Assembly: GCA_027943245.1 (NCBI GenBank)
Contig: JANDJZ010000001.1
Span: 1 to 19,041 of the forward strand
Direction: 5' to 3'
Source of the DNA: Acanthamoeba sp. SK_2022b
Taxonomy: Eukaryota; Discosea; Longamoebia; Acanthamoebidae
Length of the DNA stretch: 19,041 bases
The notes below the pieces were generated by a model, which was given only the letters and a program-made list of their open reading frames with translations, was not told where the DNA came from and searched no databases. Positions within the stretch are counted from its first letter, which is position 1. Each line of letters opens with the position of its first letter. The position numbers and the translations under genes were made by a program. Shown one piece after another: positions 1-8,885 of this stretch.

Positions 1-138
1 GCGATGCACGTGGAACTTGGCCTGGCCGTCGTTGAGCTTGATGACGAGGTCGCCATGAGTGGGGCTGTCGAACTGGGCAGGGTAGGGAAGCTGCGCCTTT
101 GTCCCAGACACGAGCTGGGGGGATCTTTTTCTTTTCAT
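1..138 (-). CDS. BTB/POZ-domain protein, N-terminal fragment (runs off left edge)
   Basis: Reading the minus strand from the ATG at 138-136 gives 46 codons open to the edge. After a basic start (MKRKRSP) comes an 11-residue stretch typical of the first BTB strand: a 'SPTHGDLVIKL' followed by 'NDGQAKFHVHR', which matches the BTB pattern D-hhh-DG..hxhHR. BTB domains dimerise and often serve as substrate adaptors for cullin-3 ubiquitin ligases; which partner domain follows here lies outside the window. The start is chosen because the ATG is in frame with the BTB strand and the frame runs through without an intron. A GTAAGT donor at 222-217 suggests a 5'UTR intron upstream. BTB identity is a family-pattern call; the rest of the protein is unseen. 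Confidence 0.7.
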   Translation of the reverse strand, partial: MKRKRSPQLVSGTKAQLPYPAQFDSPTHGDLVIKLNDGQAKFHVHR

Positions 139-507
139 CAGGCCTTCCAACAGCGCTCTGGTCCAACCCCCCCCCTCTGCTACTGCTCTGGCCCTACCCC
201 CCCAATCCAGGAGGGTACTTACGGGACTCTTTCTTAGGAATGTCTCCGGTTATTTGTCGAGTGATCTGGTGTAGTGGTTGCATGTCAGTTGTATGACAAC
301 ATTTCTAAAGGAGATGAATGACTCCAATAGATATAGAAACAGTGTTGTGCGATATGGTAGCGTGCATTGTAATCACAACAGATCTTAATGGGATGATGAA
401 CAAAAAACTGTCTGTGCAACTCCCTACACAGGAAAACCTGAAGGTGGCCCCCACTTAAGGACGACCACCTCATGAACAAGAGGAGGAGGAGGAGGAGGGA
501 GGAGACG
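139..507. other. Intergenic spacer between two minus-strand genes
   Basis: This gap lies upstream of the BTB gene and downstream of the FHA gene. It holds two C-runs on the plus strand (167-175 and 197-203), a possible 5'UTR intron of the BTB gene (donor GTAAGT read on the minus strand at 222), and a purine tract of AGG repeats at about 480-503 just past the FHA stop codon. No coding exon could be supported here. Confidence 0.5.
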
Positions 508-2054
508 CTACAGAACGAGGCGCTTGCCCATAGGATACTTCTTGGCGGGGGCAGGTTCGGCCGCGCCGGGCTCCTCCGCTGCGGGGTTGTGTTCGTTTGC
601 TTTCCGTCGAGTCACCACGCCGCCCGTTGGCGTCCCGTGCGCCTTGTTCTTCTTGTACACGTCCTTGAAGTTCTTACTGCGATCGACCATTGTCACCAAA
701 ATCATCAACAACAACAACAAACAAAGCAAATTGTATGATGATGATGATATGATAGAAGAAGAAGGTGACGGTACGCAATGCTCTTGGATGGCGAGAACGG
801 ATCGACCAACGTGCCGCGAGCCTTGGTTTCGCGGAACAGGGCGGCTCCCTGCGTTATTGTTTGATGACAAAGATGTTGTTGTTGTTGTTGTTTGATCAGC
901 ACTAGCAGTAAAGCAACAAACAAAGATGAAGAAGGGGCGCGTACGCTTGCTTTGGAGGTGACTGCGCTTCGGGTTACGCGTCCGCTCCGGCGCACGGGAG
1001 AGTCGGCTGGCGCGCTCGCCTTCTTCTTGCTCGCCGGCTTCTGACGCTTTGCTGCGGCCCGTTTGGTCGCTGACCGACCCTTCTTTGGCGCCGCCACCTC
1101 TTCTTGCTCCTCCTCGTCGTCGTCTTCTTCATCATCCTGGACACCGGTGATGTCCAGGTCCTCTTCATTGGTCCCATCGGCGTCGAAGTCATCGTCCTCG
1201 TCATCGTCGTCGCTGGCCTGGCGGCTACAGGCTTTCTTTGTCTTTGTCTTTATCGTTGTCGTGGTCCTCCTCGCCACCCTCTTCGTGGCCGTGCTCTTCT
1301 TGGGCTTGGCCTCCTCCTCGTCGCCGTCGTCGATGTCTCTGAACTCAAAGCCGTCGTCTTCGTCTTCGTTGGCCTTGTCCGTATCCTCCACCTCCTCTTC
1401 GTCGTCGTCTTCTCTCTTTTCCTTTGGCGCTTGCGATCCCTTCTTGCTCTTCTTCGCCGCAGCCGACGATGCCTTCTTCTTTGGCTGCGGCGGCGCTGCC
1501 CTTCGGCTCTTGCTCGACGGCTTCGCTTCTTCTCGATCGTCGCTGTCGCTGTCGTCATCGCCGCCGCTGTTCGACGTGGTTCGCTTGACGCCCTTGACAG
1601 CGGCCACGGCCCGCCGACCCTTTTGTGTGTGTTTCCTGCTCTTCTTCTCCTTCTCCTTCTCGCCCTTGACGTCACCGTCACGGTCATCGCCCACCGCCTC
1701 GTCGAGGTCTTCTTCGTCCACCGGCCTCTTGGCCTTCTTGGCTTTCGTTGCCTTGGCGCTTGGCGCCGGTTCTGCGCTCGCCTTCTCGTCCGCGCGGACG
1801 TCGTTCTTACCCGAGGCGGGAGCGTCGGCCGTCTTCAACGACGGGAAGTCGTCGATCCTGGCCGTCCGCCTGGCCACCCTCCTGGTCTTGGGCGGCTGCT
1901 TGGGCACAAACGAGCCGAGGGGCAGGTAGAGCTCGACCGCGCCGGTGAACGTATTTTCCACCACCAGTGGCTGGTGCACGAAAGGGAGGGCGAGGGAGAG
2001 AAAGCAGTGGTCAGGCTCTCTTGTTCAGTGATCGTTTCGCGGGAACACACTTGG

Positions 2055-2117
<63 letters not shown>

Positions 2118-3211
2118 CGCGAGTGAGCGTGTGTGGGCTATGGGTGATGTGTACCACGACGGCGGCGAGGTCGGGCCCCGGCACCCAATCGTAGCTGCTC
2201 CGCTGGGGGCCGCTCACGGTCGAGTAGGACCTGCCATACTGCTTGTTGTCGCACCACTGCTCAAACGACTTGTCGTAGAAATCCTAAACGAAAAGAAATA
2301 CAAAAATGGACGCTTGGCCCGTCAGCCCGCTGCCATCAAAGCGAGTGATCAAGGAAACGATGGACACGTTACCTCGCCAAACACCGACTTGATCCGTTCG
2401 GCCAGGTAGTCCATGGGCTCCCCTTCGGTCGCCGGGCCCACGCTGGCGGCCGGCGGATGGGCGGCCGGCTCGCGCTGGGTTGGAGGCTCAGGGATTTGAC
2501 GGCCGACGGGCACCGCCAAGGGTGTGGCGTCGTCCGCGGGAAGGGTCTTGTCCTCCCGCTTGACATGATCGGCAACTGCGCAAGCGACACAAAGGCAGGC
2601 ACACCTATCGGGTGAGCGCGAAACGGTCCATGCGCAAGACGAGCCGATAGATAGAGGAAGCGGTACCGAAGCGGAAGCAACGGTTGAAGATTTCGATGAC
2701 GTCTTCTGACTGCAGTCGATGGGGATTGGGACTGATCTCCTTCTTGTTGACGCGGGTGAGGCTCGGCTCGCCGCTCGCTCGGCCCGTGTCGCACACCCAT
2801 AGCTGTAGGACCGAGAGAGGGAGAGATGAGCGGCAAGCGTGCGGCAGACCCGACGAGTGTGCGTGTTGTGCGCAGATAGTGTGTGCAAGGGAGGAAGTGC
2901 ACCTCGTTGTGCTCTACGTAGACTTTTGTCTGTACGGAGGCAATTTGGGGACAGTCCAGCACGATATCGCACTTGGGGTCCCTTTAGAAAAGAGAGCATT
3001 TAAGAATCGTCGCGATGTGTGCGAAGTACCGGTATAAATCATCTTCAAATTGCAGAACATCAGATGGTGTACGAAATGAGGATACGGGGTGGAGGCGCTA
3101 CCTGCCAAAGGTAAGGAGGTTGTATTCATCCGAGAGAGGGTCGGTGGTGAAGCCTTGATTGGGATGCAGGTACTCGATGCGGCCATACGTAGCCACCGTA
3201 GGACCACTCAT
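508..3211 (-). CDS. FHA-domain protein with long acidic/basic low-complexity tail (641 aa, 8 exons)
   Basis: Exons on the minus strand: 3211-3102, 2981-2903, 2802-2667, 2575-2373, 2283-2155, 1970-945, 848-775, 676-508; all phases agree and total 1926 nt. Residues about 20-110 form a forkhead-associated domain: G36-R37 of the phosphothreonine-binding loop, C41-D-I, S52, then T79-R-V-N82 and 'EDVIEIFNRCFRF' at 96-108, closest in pattern to the FHA domains of Ki-67 and NIFK. FHA domains bind phosphothreonine peptides. The usual SxxH histidine is Thr55 here, which is odd. Residues about 180-560 are alternating Lys/Arg-rich and Asp/Glu/Ser-rich blocks with many putative nuclear localisation signals, suggesting a nuclear chromatin or nucleolar protein. 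The tail (exons 7-8) is conserved-looking but unrecognised. The large intron before exon 6 carries a (CT)n(GT)n repeat. FHA call is firm; function is inferred. Confidence 0.82.
703..897. repeat. Complementary (CAA)n / (TTG)n tracts flanking a 74-nt exon
   Basis: On the plus strand a CAA-repeat runs at 703-724 and a GTT-repeat at 874-893. They lie in the two introns on either side of FHA-gene exon 7 (848-775) and are complementary over at least 13 bases, so the pre-mRNA could fold and loop this exon out. Confidence 0.6.
2055..2114. repeat. Compound (CT)n(GT)n microsatellite
   Basis: CT dinucleotides run at 2055-2080 and switch directly to GT at 2081-2114. The tract lies in the FHA-gene intron between exons 5 (ends 2155) and 6 (starts 1970), where on the sense strand it reads (AC)n(AG)n. 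It is not coding; the ORFs that run through it are low-complexity shadows. Confidence 0.9.
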
Positions 3212-3470
3212 TTGCAATTGATCTTTGCCGCCCGAACACCCAAGTTCAGCTGTGGTTACTTATCTCTCAATAAAAATAAATCCTCTTCTGAATCGCAACG
3301 GCGCAAAACCACTGTTGATTTTGGCGGGAAACTTTATGTCGACACAAAGGCAAGACCAACAAATAGGAAGGGTGCTGGAGGTGGTCTCTCTCACAAGAGA
3401 ACAAGAGGAAGCAGACCAGACTGCCCCAACAAAGACTTGTGGTAGTGAGGCATACATAGAAAAAGATGAT
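3212..3470. promoter_or_regulatory. 5' flank of the FHA gene and 3' flank of the Pol III candidate
   Basis: The sequence is more AT-rich than the neighbouring exons, with an A-rich stretch at about 3265-3285. It must contain the FHA-gene promoter if transcription starts close to the ATG at 3211. No clear TATA box or other motif could be assigned. Confidence 0.3.
3460..3464 (-). terminator. Pol III T5 terminator of the tRNA-like RNA
   Basis: Five A on the plus strand give TTTTT on the minus strand, starting seven bases after the A that ends the tRNA-like fold, the usual place for a Pol III stop. Confidence 0.4.
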
Positions 3471-3627
3471 TGCCGACGGGGAGTCGAACTCCCCGCGCTA
3501 GTCCTGACTGGCTTATGGCTCCAAGCATAGCCCTTCCAAATCAGCGGCCCGCTCCCGTGAAGGAGCGGGTATGGTATGAGAAACAGGAAGGGCAAGAATA
3601 CTAGCGCTCCAACCACTCGGCGGCGGC
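3471..3627 (-). ncRNA. Candidate Pol III RNA with tRNA-like ends (interrupted tRNA, tRNA pseudogene or novel RNA)
   Basis: Read on the minus strand, the ends GCCGCCG and CGTCGGC pair with one mismatch and are followed by A73-like A. An A-box-like stretch (CCGCCGAGTGGTTGG, close to the TGGCNNAGTGG consensus) follows the 5' end. A T-arm-like hairpin GGGGAG-TTCGA-CTCCCC with a B-box-like AGTTCGACTCC precedes the 3' end. TTTTT, a Pol III stop, lies at 3464-3460, seven bases downstream. Where the anticodon arm would sit, GCGCTAGT pairs perfectly with ACTAGCGC, enclosing a second perfect 8-bp helix (GCCCTTCC/GGAAGGGC) and a hairpin (CCCGCTCC/GGAGCGGG). If it is an intron-bearing tRNA, the loop would read ATTCTT (anticodon UCU, Arg), but the D arm is short and the T loop has only five bases, so a canonical tRNA does not fit well. 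The structure is seen; the identity is open. Confidence 0.4.
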
Positions 3628-3755
3628 TTCTGTACTTCAAAGTACGAGACGGGAGGCTTTGAGCCAACGCTGACGCTGTTTCCCCAGTATTGTGGGACCA
3701 TCGGTTCTTCGGTGAAGTTGAACGCGTTTCCGAAAGCAAATTGACCATAAAGAAA

Positions 3756-3788
3756 AAAGATGATAATAAAGTAAAGATGATAATAAAG
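3756..3788 (+). repeat. Two tandem 17-bp units upstream of esterase 1
   Basis: The 16-mer AAAGATGATAATAAAG occurs at 3756-3771 and again at 3773-3788, 38 bases before the esterase 1 start codon. It is AT-rich in a GC-rich setting, so it may be part of the promoter or 5'UTR. A function cannot be read from the sequence. Confidence 0.6.
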
Positions 3789-3825
3789 AAAAGGGAAACG
3801 AATAACACCAGCACAATAAAATTTA

Positions 3826-4781
3826 ATGATGGCCAGCTGTAGAGGGAACAGCTTCATGCACGCCTGTGCGGCCATGGTAATATTGCTCGCCGTAGCGCTG
3901 CTCGACTCCCTCCCGTCAACACAAGCGCAAAAACTAAGTACGCCTCCATTTTACTGTGTATTCCCAAATGATCCGATTCCTCTTGTCGCTTCACTGTCCC
4001 CAAACCTCACAAGTAGTACTACAGATGGGTACAACGTAGATGTCAATGACCTCAGCGTCGTGGGAATATCTTCCGGCGCGGCCATGGTAGCCCCTCTCCT
4101 CTCTTTCTCCCGCGTTCCTTCTTGCACTGCCCTCACGCCACAGAGCGGGCACGCAGGCGGTCCAAATGCACGTCGCCTTCTCGCGCACGTTCAAGGGAGC
4201 CGGCATCGTCGCGGGCGTGCCCTACTGGTGTACGTCTCACTCGCGAGCTCCTCCCCCTATCTGTCTTTAACTCATCCGCGGAGTATTCGATCTGCCCCCC
4301 CCCCGCAGGCGCGCAGGGCGACCTCGATATCGCGCTGACTTCGTGCATGGTCAGTCCAGACCTGATTGACCTGAGCGTTCTCTGGTTGTTCACCACAAAC
4401 ACTCCGCCAACCTTTTCATTCGATCTTTCTCTAATTAACCAAGACACCCGTTCACCATCTGACCCGGCGCGCGCATGTGTCGTGTGTGCGTTGCGTGGAC
4501 GTAGGGACGGCACGACATACGCGTATGACATGGACTCGATCGACAACCCCAAGAACCTCCAGAACTCGCGCGTGTGGCTCTACTCTGGCCAAAAGGACAC
4601 CGTGGTCGATACCGGCGTGGTCAAGAAGGCCAAGCTGTACTACGACTACTACATCAACAACGCCTCGAGCGTGGTCATGGTGAACAACATCTCGTCCGAG
4701 CATGCCTGGATCACCGACAAGTACGCCATGGCCACGCAGCACTTCCGTCTCGACCACCGCTCGTGCTCACTGGTGTGGTGT

Positions 4782-4853
<72 letters not shown>

Positions 4854-5768
4854 TTAAAGTTATGGAAACGCATGCGATCATCTGGGCGACCCGTACATCA
4901 ACAACTGCAAATTCGACGCCTCGGGCCTCATGCTCCGTCACTTCTACCCTCAGGCCCTCGTCAACCCTCGCGCCTTTTCCATTAACACCGCCAACGTGCG
5001 TGGCGCCCTTTGCCTCTTCTAGCGCGAAGCGCTGTGCTCCGCTGTGGATGGGCCTCACCCGACCCGTCGTTCGCGCGCGACGCACAGGTGTTCTCGTTCG
5101 ACCAGGCGGACTATGCGCCCGCGCCGCTCGAGTCCATTTCCATGGGCAAGACGGGCTACGTCTACGTCCCGACTTCGTGCCAGCAAGGCGCTCGTATGCA
5201 CTCACTACCCCCCCCCCCAATCCCCTCAAATTCATGCGTTTCGCTGCTGACACCGGTACACTCGGTCCGCACAGTGTGCAAGCTGATCGTGGCGCTACAC
5301 GGCTGCGAGATGGCGGTCGCCCAAATCAAGGACGCCTACTACGTCCACTCGGGCCTCAACGAATGGGCCGAAACCAACAACGTACGCCGCCGTCGACAGT
5401 CTCGCCCTCCAAATCACTTCGTGTTTTCGTTTTGCTCCAGTCAGGCAGAGGTCTGGTTAAGTGACACGGGCGAGCGGTGGTGGGTTGATGTTGGTTGTCA
5501 TCAGATGATCGTGCTCTATCCTCAAGCGGTCCCGTCCTCTGATCTCCCCTACAACCCCAAGGGCTGCTGGGACTGGTACGAAGGCTTGCGGTCGCATAGT
5601 CTAACTCTTGCTTCGAGCGACCGCCGCTCGCAGTGTCACTGACGGTCCTGCGCATGTGTTGTGGTGTGGTTGGAAAGGTGGGGCTACACGGGCGTGGACT
5701 ACGCCACACAGGCTGGCGCACAGATGGTGGCCATCAAGAGCATGATCGATGCCCTCACGCGCCAGTGA
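3826..5768 (+). CDS. Secreted poly(3-hydroxybutyrate) depolymerase-type esterase, copy 1 (349 aa, 10 exons)
   Basis: Exons: 3826-3937, 4025-4086, 4157-4229, 4309-4384, 4505-4720, 4860-4995, 5088-5193, 5275-5381, 5505-5575, 5678-5768; phases agree. A signal peptide covers about residues 1-34 (hydrophobic core AAMVILLAVALL, then TQAQ), so the enzyme is exported or lysosomal. The order is lipase box GISSG with Ser53, Asp139 in GQKDTVV, His174 in SSEHAW, then the oxyanion-type ALHGC at 267-271 and the GCWDWWGYTG near the end. Oxyanion motif after the triad is the circularly permuted arrangement of type 2 PHB depolymerases; Ser-Asp and Asp-His spacings (86 and 35) resemble the Penicillium funiculosum enzyme (Ser39, Asp121, His155, from memory). 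It should hydrolyse PHB or related short polyesters, plausibly from ingested bacteria. Intron 1 is in frame if retained. A second ATG follows the first directly. Confidence 0.85.
4783..4851 (+). repeat. (GT)n microsatellite in esterase 1 intron 5
   Basis: About 34 GT units lie inside the intron 4721-4859, ending nine bases before the acceptor TTTAAAG. The homologous intron of esterase 2 (6919-7025) has no such repeat but a C8 run, so the repeat arose after duplication or was lost in copy 2. Confidence 0.9.
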
Positions 5769-6030
5769 CGGTCTGGGGAGGGGGATACGGATATTTATTC
5801 TTCATCTTCTCGGACGAGAGAGACGAGAGATGGGAAAGAGAAGAGGCCACAGAGACGCGGATAACCATCAACGCGTTTCGGCCAAAGCAACGCCTTGTAT
5901 TGTACCATGTTCCAATACTTAATTAATTAAGTTGTTATTACGCCACAAACGAAAAGGCAGCAGACAAAGACCAGATAGCAGGGGATAGCCAGTCGCTGAG
6001 GCGGTGCTGTGTCAAGAGTTGTTCATCGTG
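5769..6030. promoter_or_regulatory. Spacer between tandem esterase genes
   Basis: The 262-bp spacer carries the 3'UTR of copy 1 and the promoter of copy 2. An AT-rich TTAATTAATTAAG stretch sits at about 5919-5931, and no coding exon is seen. No clear core promoter motif could be assigned. Confidence 0.4.
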
Positions 6031-7891
6031 ATGGTGGGTCAGCAGCATGGCGTCGTGGGCGTAGTGGCCCTCCTTCTAGTGCTGGTTATTGGCGTCGCCG
6101 AGTCCCAAAAACTACGTACGCCTCCTTTTCTGGTCATCTTGGTGAGCTAGCTTAGTTAATCGAAAGGGTTGCAGAGGGGTACAACGTCGATCCAAATGGG
6201 GTTAGTGTTGTGGGCATCTCGGCTGGCGGTGCCATGGTATCTCCCCCCCCCCATACTGCTATCTTGCCTTTTTGTTTGCTTACCACTACAGCGGCTGTGC
6301 ACTTGCACGACACAGGCGGTGCAGATGCACGTGGCGTTCTCGCGAAGCATCAAGGGGGCTGGTGTCATCGCGGGCGTGCCTTTCTGGTGTACGTTGCACC
6401 GCCGTCAGCATGTGAAGTGGAAAGTGGCTACGTTGAGGCGGCAGCCTGCAGCTCATCGCCGTCGGGCCTAACAGGTGCCATGGACAACGTTGCGCTGGCG
6501 ACCACCGCCTGCATGAGCGTTCCCGATCTGATCGACCTCAACCTTCTCTGGTTCGAAGCCAACATGCTTATCTCGAGTTCGTCAGCCTCACCAGCAACCA
6601 ACCTCACCGTGATGCGCGATTGCATGTGTCATACCAGGGCTGGCACGACCTATGCCTACGGCGTGGGGTCCATCGACGACCCGCGCAACTTGCAGAACTC
6701 GCGCGTTTGGCTCTTCTCGGGCAAGAAGGACACCGTCGTTACCACCGGTACCCCCCCCCCCCAAATCGGTACGCCCAGGGGCCGGGCACTAATCGCGTCT
6801 CCACCTGCGCAGGAGTGGTCAAGAAGGCCAAGATGTACTACGAGTACTACATCACTGAGGAGTCGCAAGTGACCATGGTGACCAACGTTTCGGCCGAGCA
6901 CTCATGGGTCTCAGACAGGTAAGTCGGGCTCTCGGCTACCTCCCCCCCCAATATCGCCAAAGGCGGCTTGAACACGTGGCGGGCCAATTTGACCACGCCT
7001 TCCCCTATCTCTCCCATGGGCGCAGTTATGGCAACGCGTGCGACTACCTGGGCGACCCCTTCATCAACAACTGCGGCTACGATGCGTCGGGCGCGATGCT
7101 CCGCCACATCTACGCGCAGACCCGACTCAACCCCCGTGCGGCCTCCATCAACCCGGCCAACGTGCGCTCCCCGCTCCACTGCGTTGATGTCTCGGCAAAG
7201 CAATGCCTGCGGTGGCGAGGCGACTCGCCTCTCAGCTCACCCGTGTTCGTGGCGGTGGCTGTGGACACAGATCTTTGCGTTCAGCCAGAGCGAGTACACG
7301 GGCCTGCTGTCCCCGTCGATGCTCTCGATGGGCAAGACCGGCTACGTCTACGTCCCGGCCTCGTGCCAAAAGGGCGCCCGTACGCCCCTCCTCCCCGGTC
7401 TCCCCACAACGTTGCTGGTGGCTCACCGTCGGTGTGTGTGCAGTGTGCAAGCTGGTGGTGGCATTCCACGGCTGCGAAATGGACATCCCGGCGATCAAGG
7501 ACGCCTACTACGCACACTCGGGCCTCAATCAATGGGCCGAAACCAACAACGTAAGTCACCCGCCCCCTCTACGCAGCCGGCGAAGTGCGGGCCTGTCACC
7601 GGTGTGCCTTGCTCACAACAGCATTCTTCGTTCATGGGGTCGCTAGATGATCGTCCTCTACCCGCAAGCGATCGCGTCCTCGCTCGTTCCATACAACCCG
7701 AACGCCTGCTGGGACTGGTGCGCCACCTCCTTTTGGCCCAATCGCGTGACGTTGGTCCAAGCGTCTAACAGAGTCATTTCGGTTGATGGGAGGGGCACAG
7801 GTGGGGCTACACGGGCACCGCGTACGCCTCCCAGGCTGGACTCCAGGTGGCGGCGATCAAGCGTATGATCAACGCGCTGAGTCGGCACTAG
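6031..7891 (+). CDS. Secreted poly(3-hydroxybutyrate) depolymerase-type esterase, copy 2 (341 aa, 11 exons)
   Basis: Exons: 6031-6115, 6175-6236, 6316-6388, 6475-6550, 6638-6747, 6813-6918, 7026-7161, 7271-7379, 7444-7550, 7647-7717, 7801-7891. Internal exons have the same lengths and phases as copy 1 (62, 73, 76, 136, 107, 71, 91 nt); the 216-nt exon of copy 1 is split 110+106 here by an extra intron (6748-6812), and one exon is one codon longer. The signal peptide is VVGVVALLLVLVIGVAES. Triad: Ser44 in GISAG, Asp130 in GKKDTVV, His165 in SAEHSW; oxyanion-type AFHGC at 259-263. Same predicted reaction as copy 1. The mature N-terminal region and the substrate-contacting stretch 'SQSEYTGLLSPSML' differ from copy 1, so specificity may differ. 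The two genes lie head to tail, 262 bp apart, and clearly arose by tandem duplication. Confidence 0.85.
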
Positions 7892-8108
7892 TGCACATGC
7901 CCCCTCCCACGAACCGCTGGCCAAGCTTGGCCGCTCGATCTGTGGCTTATGTCGTACACAGATCACGTTGTACTTTTCTTATCATCTTCAAGTTTCGCTC
8001 AACAGCTGTTACCTCTTGCGTTTCGCTTTGGTTTATGGCCTCCGAGGCTGGGCGGGCGCAAGCGCTTGCGAATCATACGCCGATGTTGAACGGGGGGGGA
8101 GGGCTTGC
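7892..8108. other. Convergent 3' spacer
   Basis: This 217-bp gap separates the stop of esterase 2 from the stop of the small minus-strand gene. It should hold both 3'UTRs. A G8 run lies at about 8092-8099; no further feature could be supported. Confidence 0.4.
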
Positions 8109-8376
8109 TTAGGCTTTGACCAGTGACTTGGCGTGGGCCAAGGGCTCTCCTCCGTCTGTTGAAAGAGCCTCGAGCTCCATGAATTCGACACGGCCTTGAT
8201 ATGAAGTCGACGACGTCATGACGGAGCACAAGAACAAAGGTAGGATAGGAGTGGTGCAGCGAGTTACCACGAAGGTCGAGGTAGAGGAGGCCAAGCAGCT
8301 GCTCCCTGGAGAGGGGCATGCCGTACATCGATCTACTGTGCTCAAGCCAGTGTGGTCCTCGCTCAGGGCCCGCCAT
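8109..8376 (-). CDS. Possible small two-exon gene, 64 aa, unknown
   Basis: Minus-strand exons 8376-8268 and 8194-8109 join in phase over an intron with donor GTAACT and acceptor ATCAAG. The protein starts MAGPERGPHW, contains 'REQLLGLLYLDLRG' (leucine-rich, perhaps a single helix or strand) across the junction into 'RVEFMELEALS', and ends 'HAKSLVKA'. I do not recognise a family. The start is the first ATG in the open frame; upstream sequence remains open for another 120 codons but looks non-coding, so a longer product cannot be excluded. The smooth junction and codon use typical of the window argue for a real gene; the short length argues against it. Confidence 0.35.
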
Positions 8377-8885
8377 AGTCTCACCCCCCCCCCCATATTC
8401 AATTTGTGAGGAGGAGTAGCCTCTTACGGGGCAATCGCTCCGCAATTCCCCCCGGGGTCGAGCGTGAGCTACAAAGAACGAAAGAGCCCCGCAACAACGA
8501 AACATCGCGGCACAGTACTGGCAAACAAGCGAAGCTATGAGGAGGTCGGGCAAGCCAAGGAAGCCAAACACACGCCGTGTCAGAACTCTTGCGGGAGAGC
8601 CTCCATTTGTCACCGTCTGTTCGTTCCTCCCCTTCAACGCAATACAATGTTCCGAGTTTCTGCTTTCGCGGAAACCTCGCCGCAGCTGGGGAAAGAATTT
8701 TGGTTTAGTTATTTTTTCCTGCAGGCAAGGCCGAGAGTGGGTGATCACTTCGCATCAACACACACGAGCCTCAATCCGTCAGCCCTCGCGACCATACAGC
8801 ACACATCGAAGAGGGAATTACAAAGCAGCGGGAAAGAAAAATCATTAGAAGTACAGCGCGAGAGAGTTAGCCTGGCGCAGTAAAT
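8377..8885. promoter_or_regulatory. Divergent intergenic region upstream of the deubiquitinase gene
   Basis: This 509-bp region contains a C11 run at 8384-8394 and moderately AT-rich sequence leading to the USP start codon at 8886. ORFs cross it on both strands but have no splice-compatible continuation and no recognisable domain. It should carry the USP promoter. Confidence 0.4.

Noticed and set aside
223..283. A 61-nt minus-strand exon (starting MQPLHQ) ending in a perfect GTAAGT, possible first exon of the BTB gene
   Set aside because: It ends in phase 1, and no acceptor downstream leaves the two bases needed to enter the BTB frame. An in-frame ATG at 138 explains the gene more simply; the donor may belong to a 5'UTR intron.
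1063..1929. Plus-strand ORF of 288 codons, mostly Ser and Leu
   Set aside because: It is the antisense of the low-complexity acidic/basic tail of the FHA gene.
3471..3627. tmRNA reading of the tRNA-like RNA
   Set aside because: The general shape is reminiscent, but there is no GGGG start, no CCA end and no tag reading frame, and the locus is nuclear with introns; only the Pol III tRNA-like description is kept.
4574..5464. Long plus-strand ORFs running through the GT repeat near esterase 1
   Set aside because: They are out of frame with the esterase exons, and the GT repeat reads as meaningless Val-Cys; paralogue comparison shows that the repeat is intronic.
8399..8748. N-terminal extension of the small minus-strand gene to about 8748
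   Set aside because: The frame is open but reads through a G11 run and unstructured sequence that resembles intergenic DNA; the first supportable ATG is at 8376.
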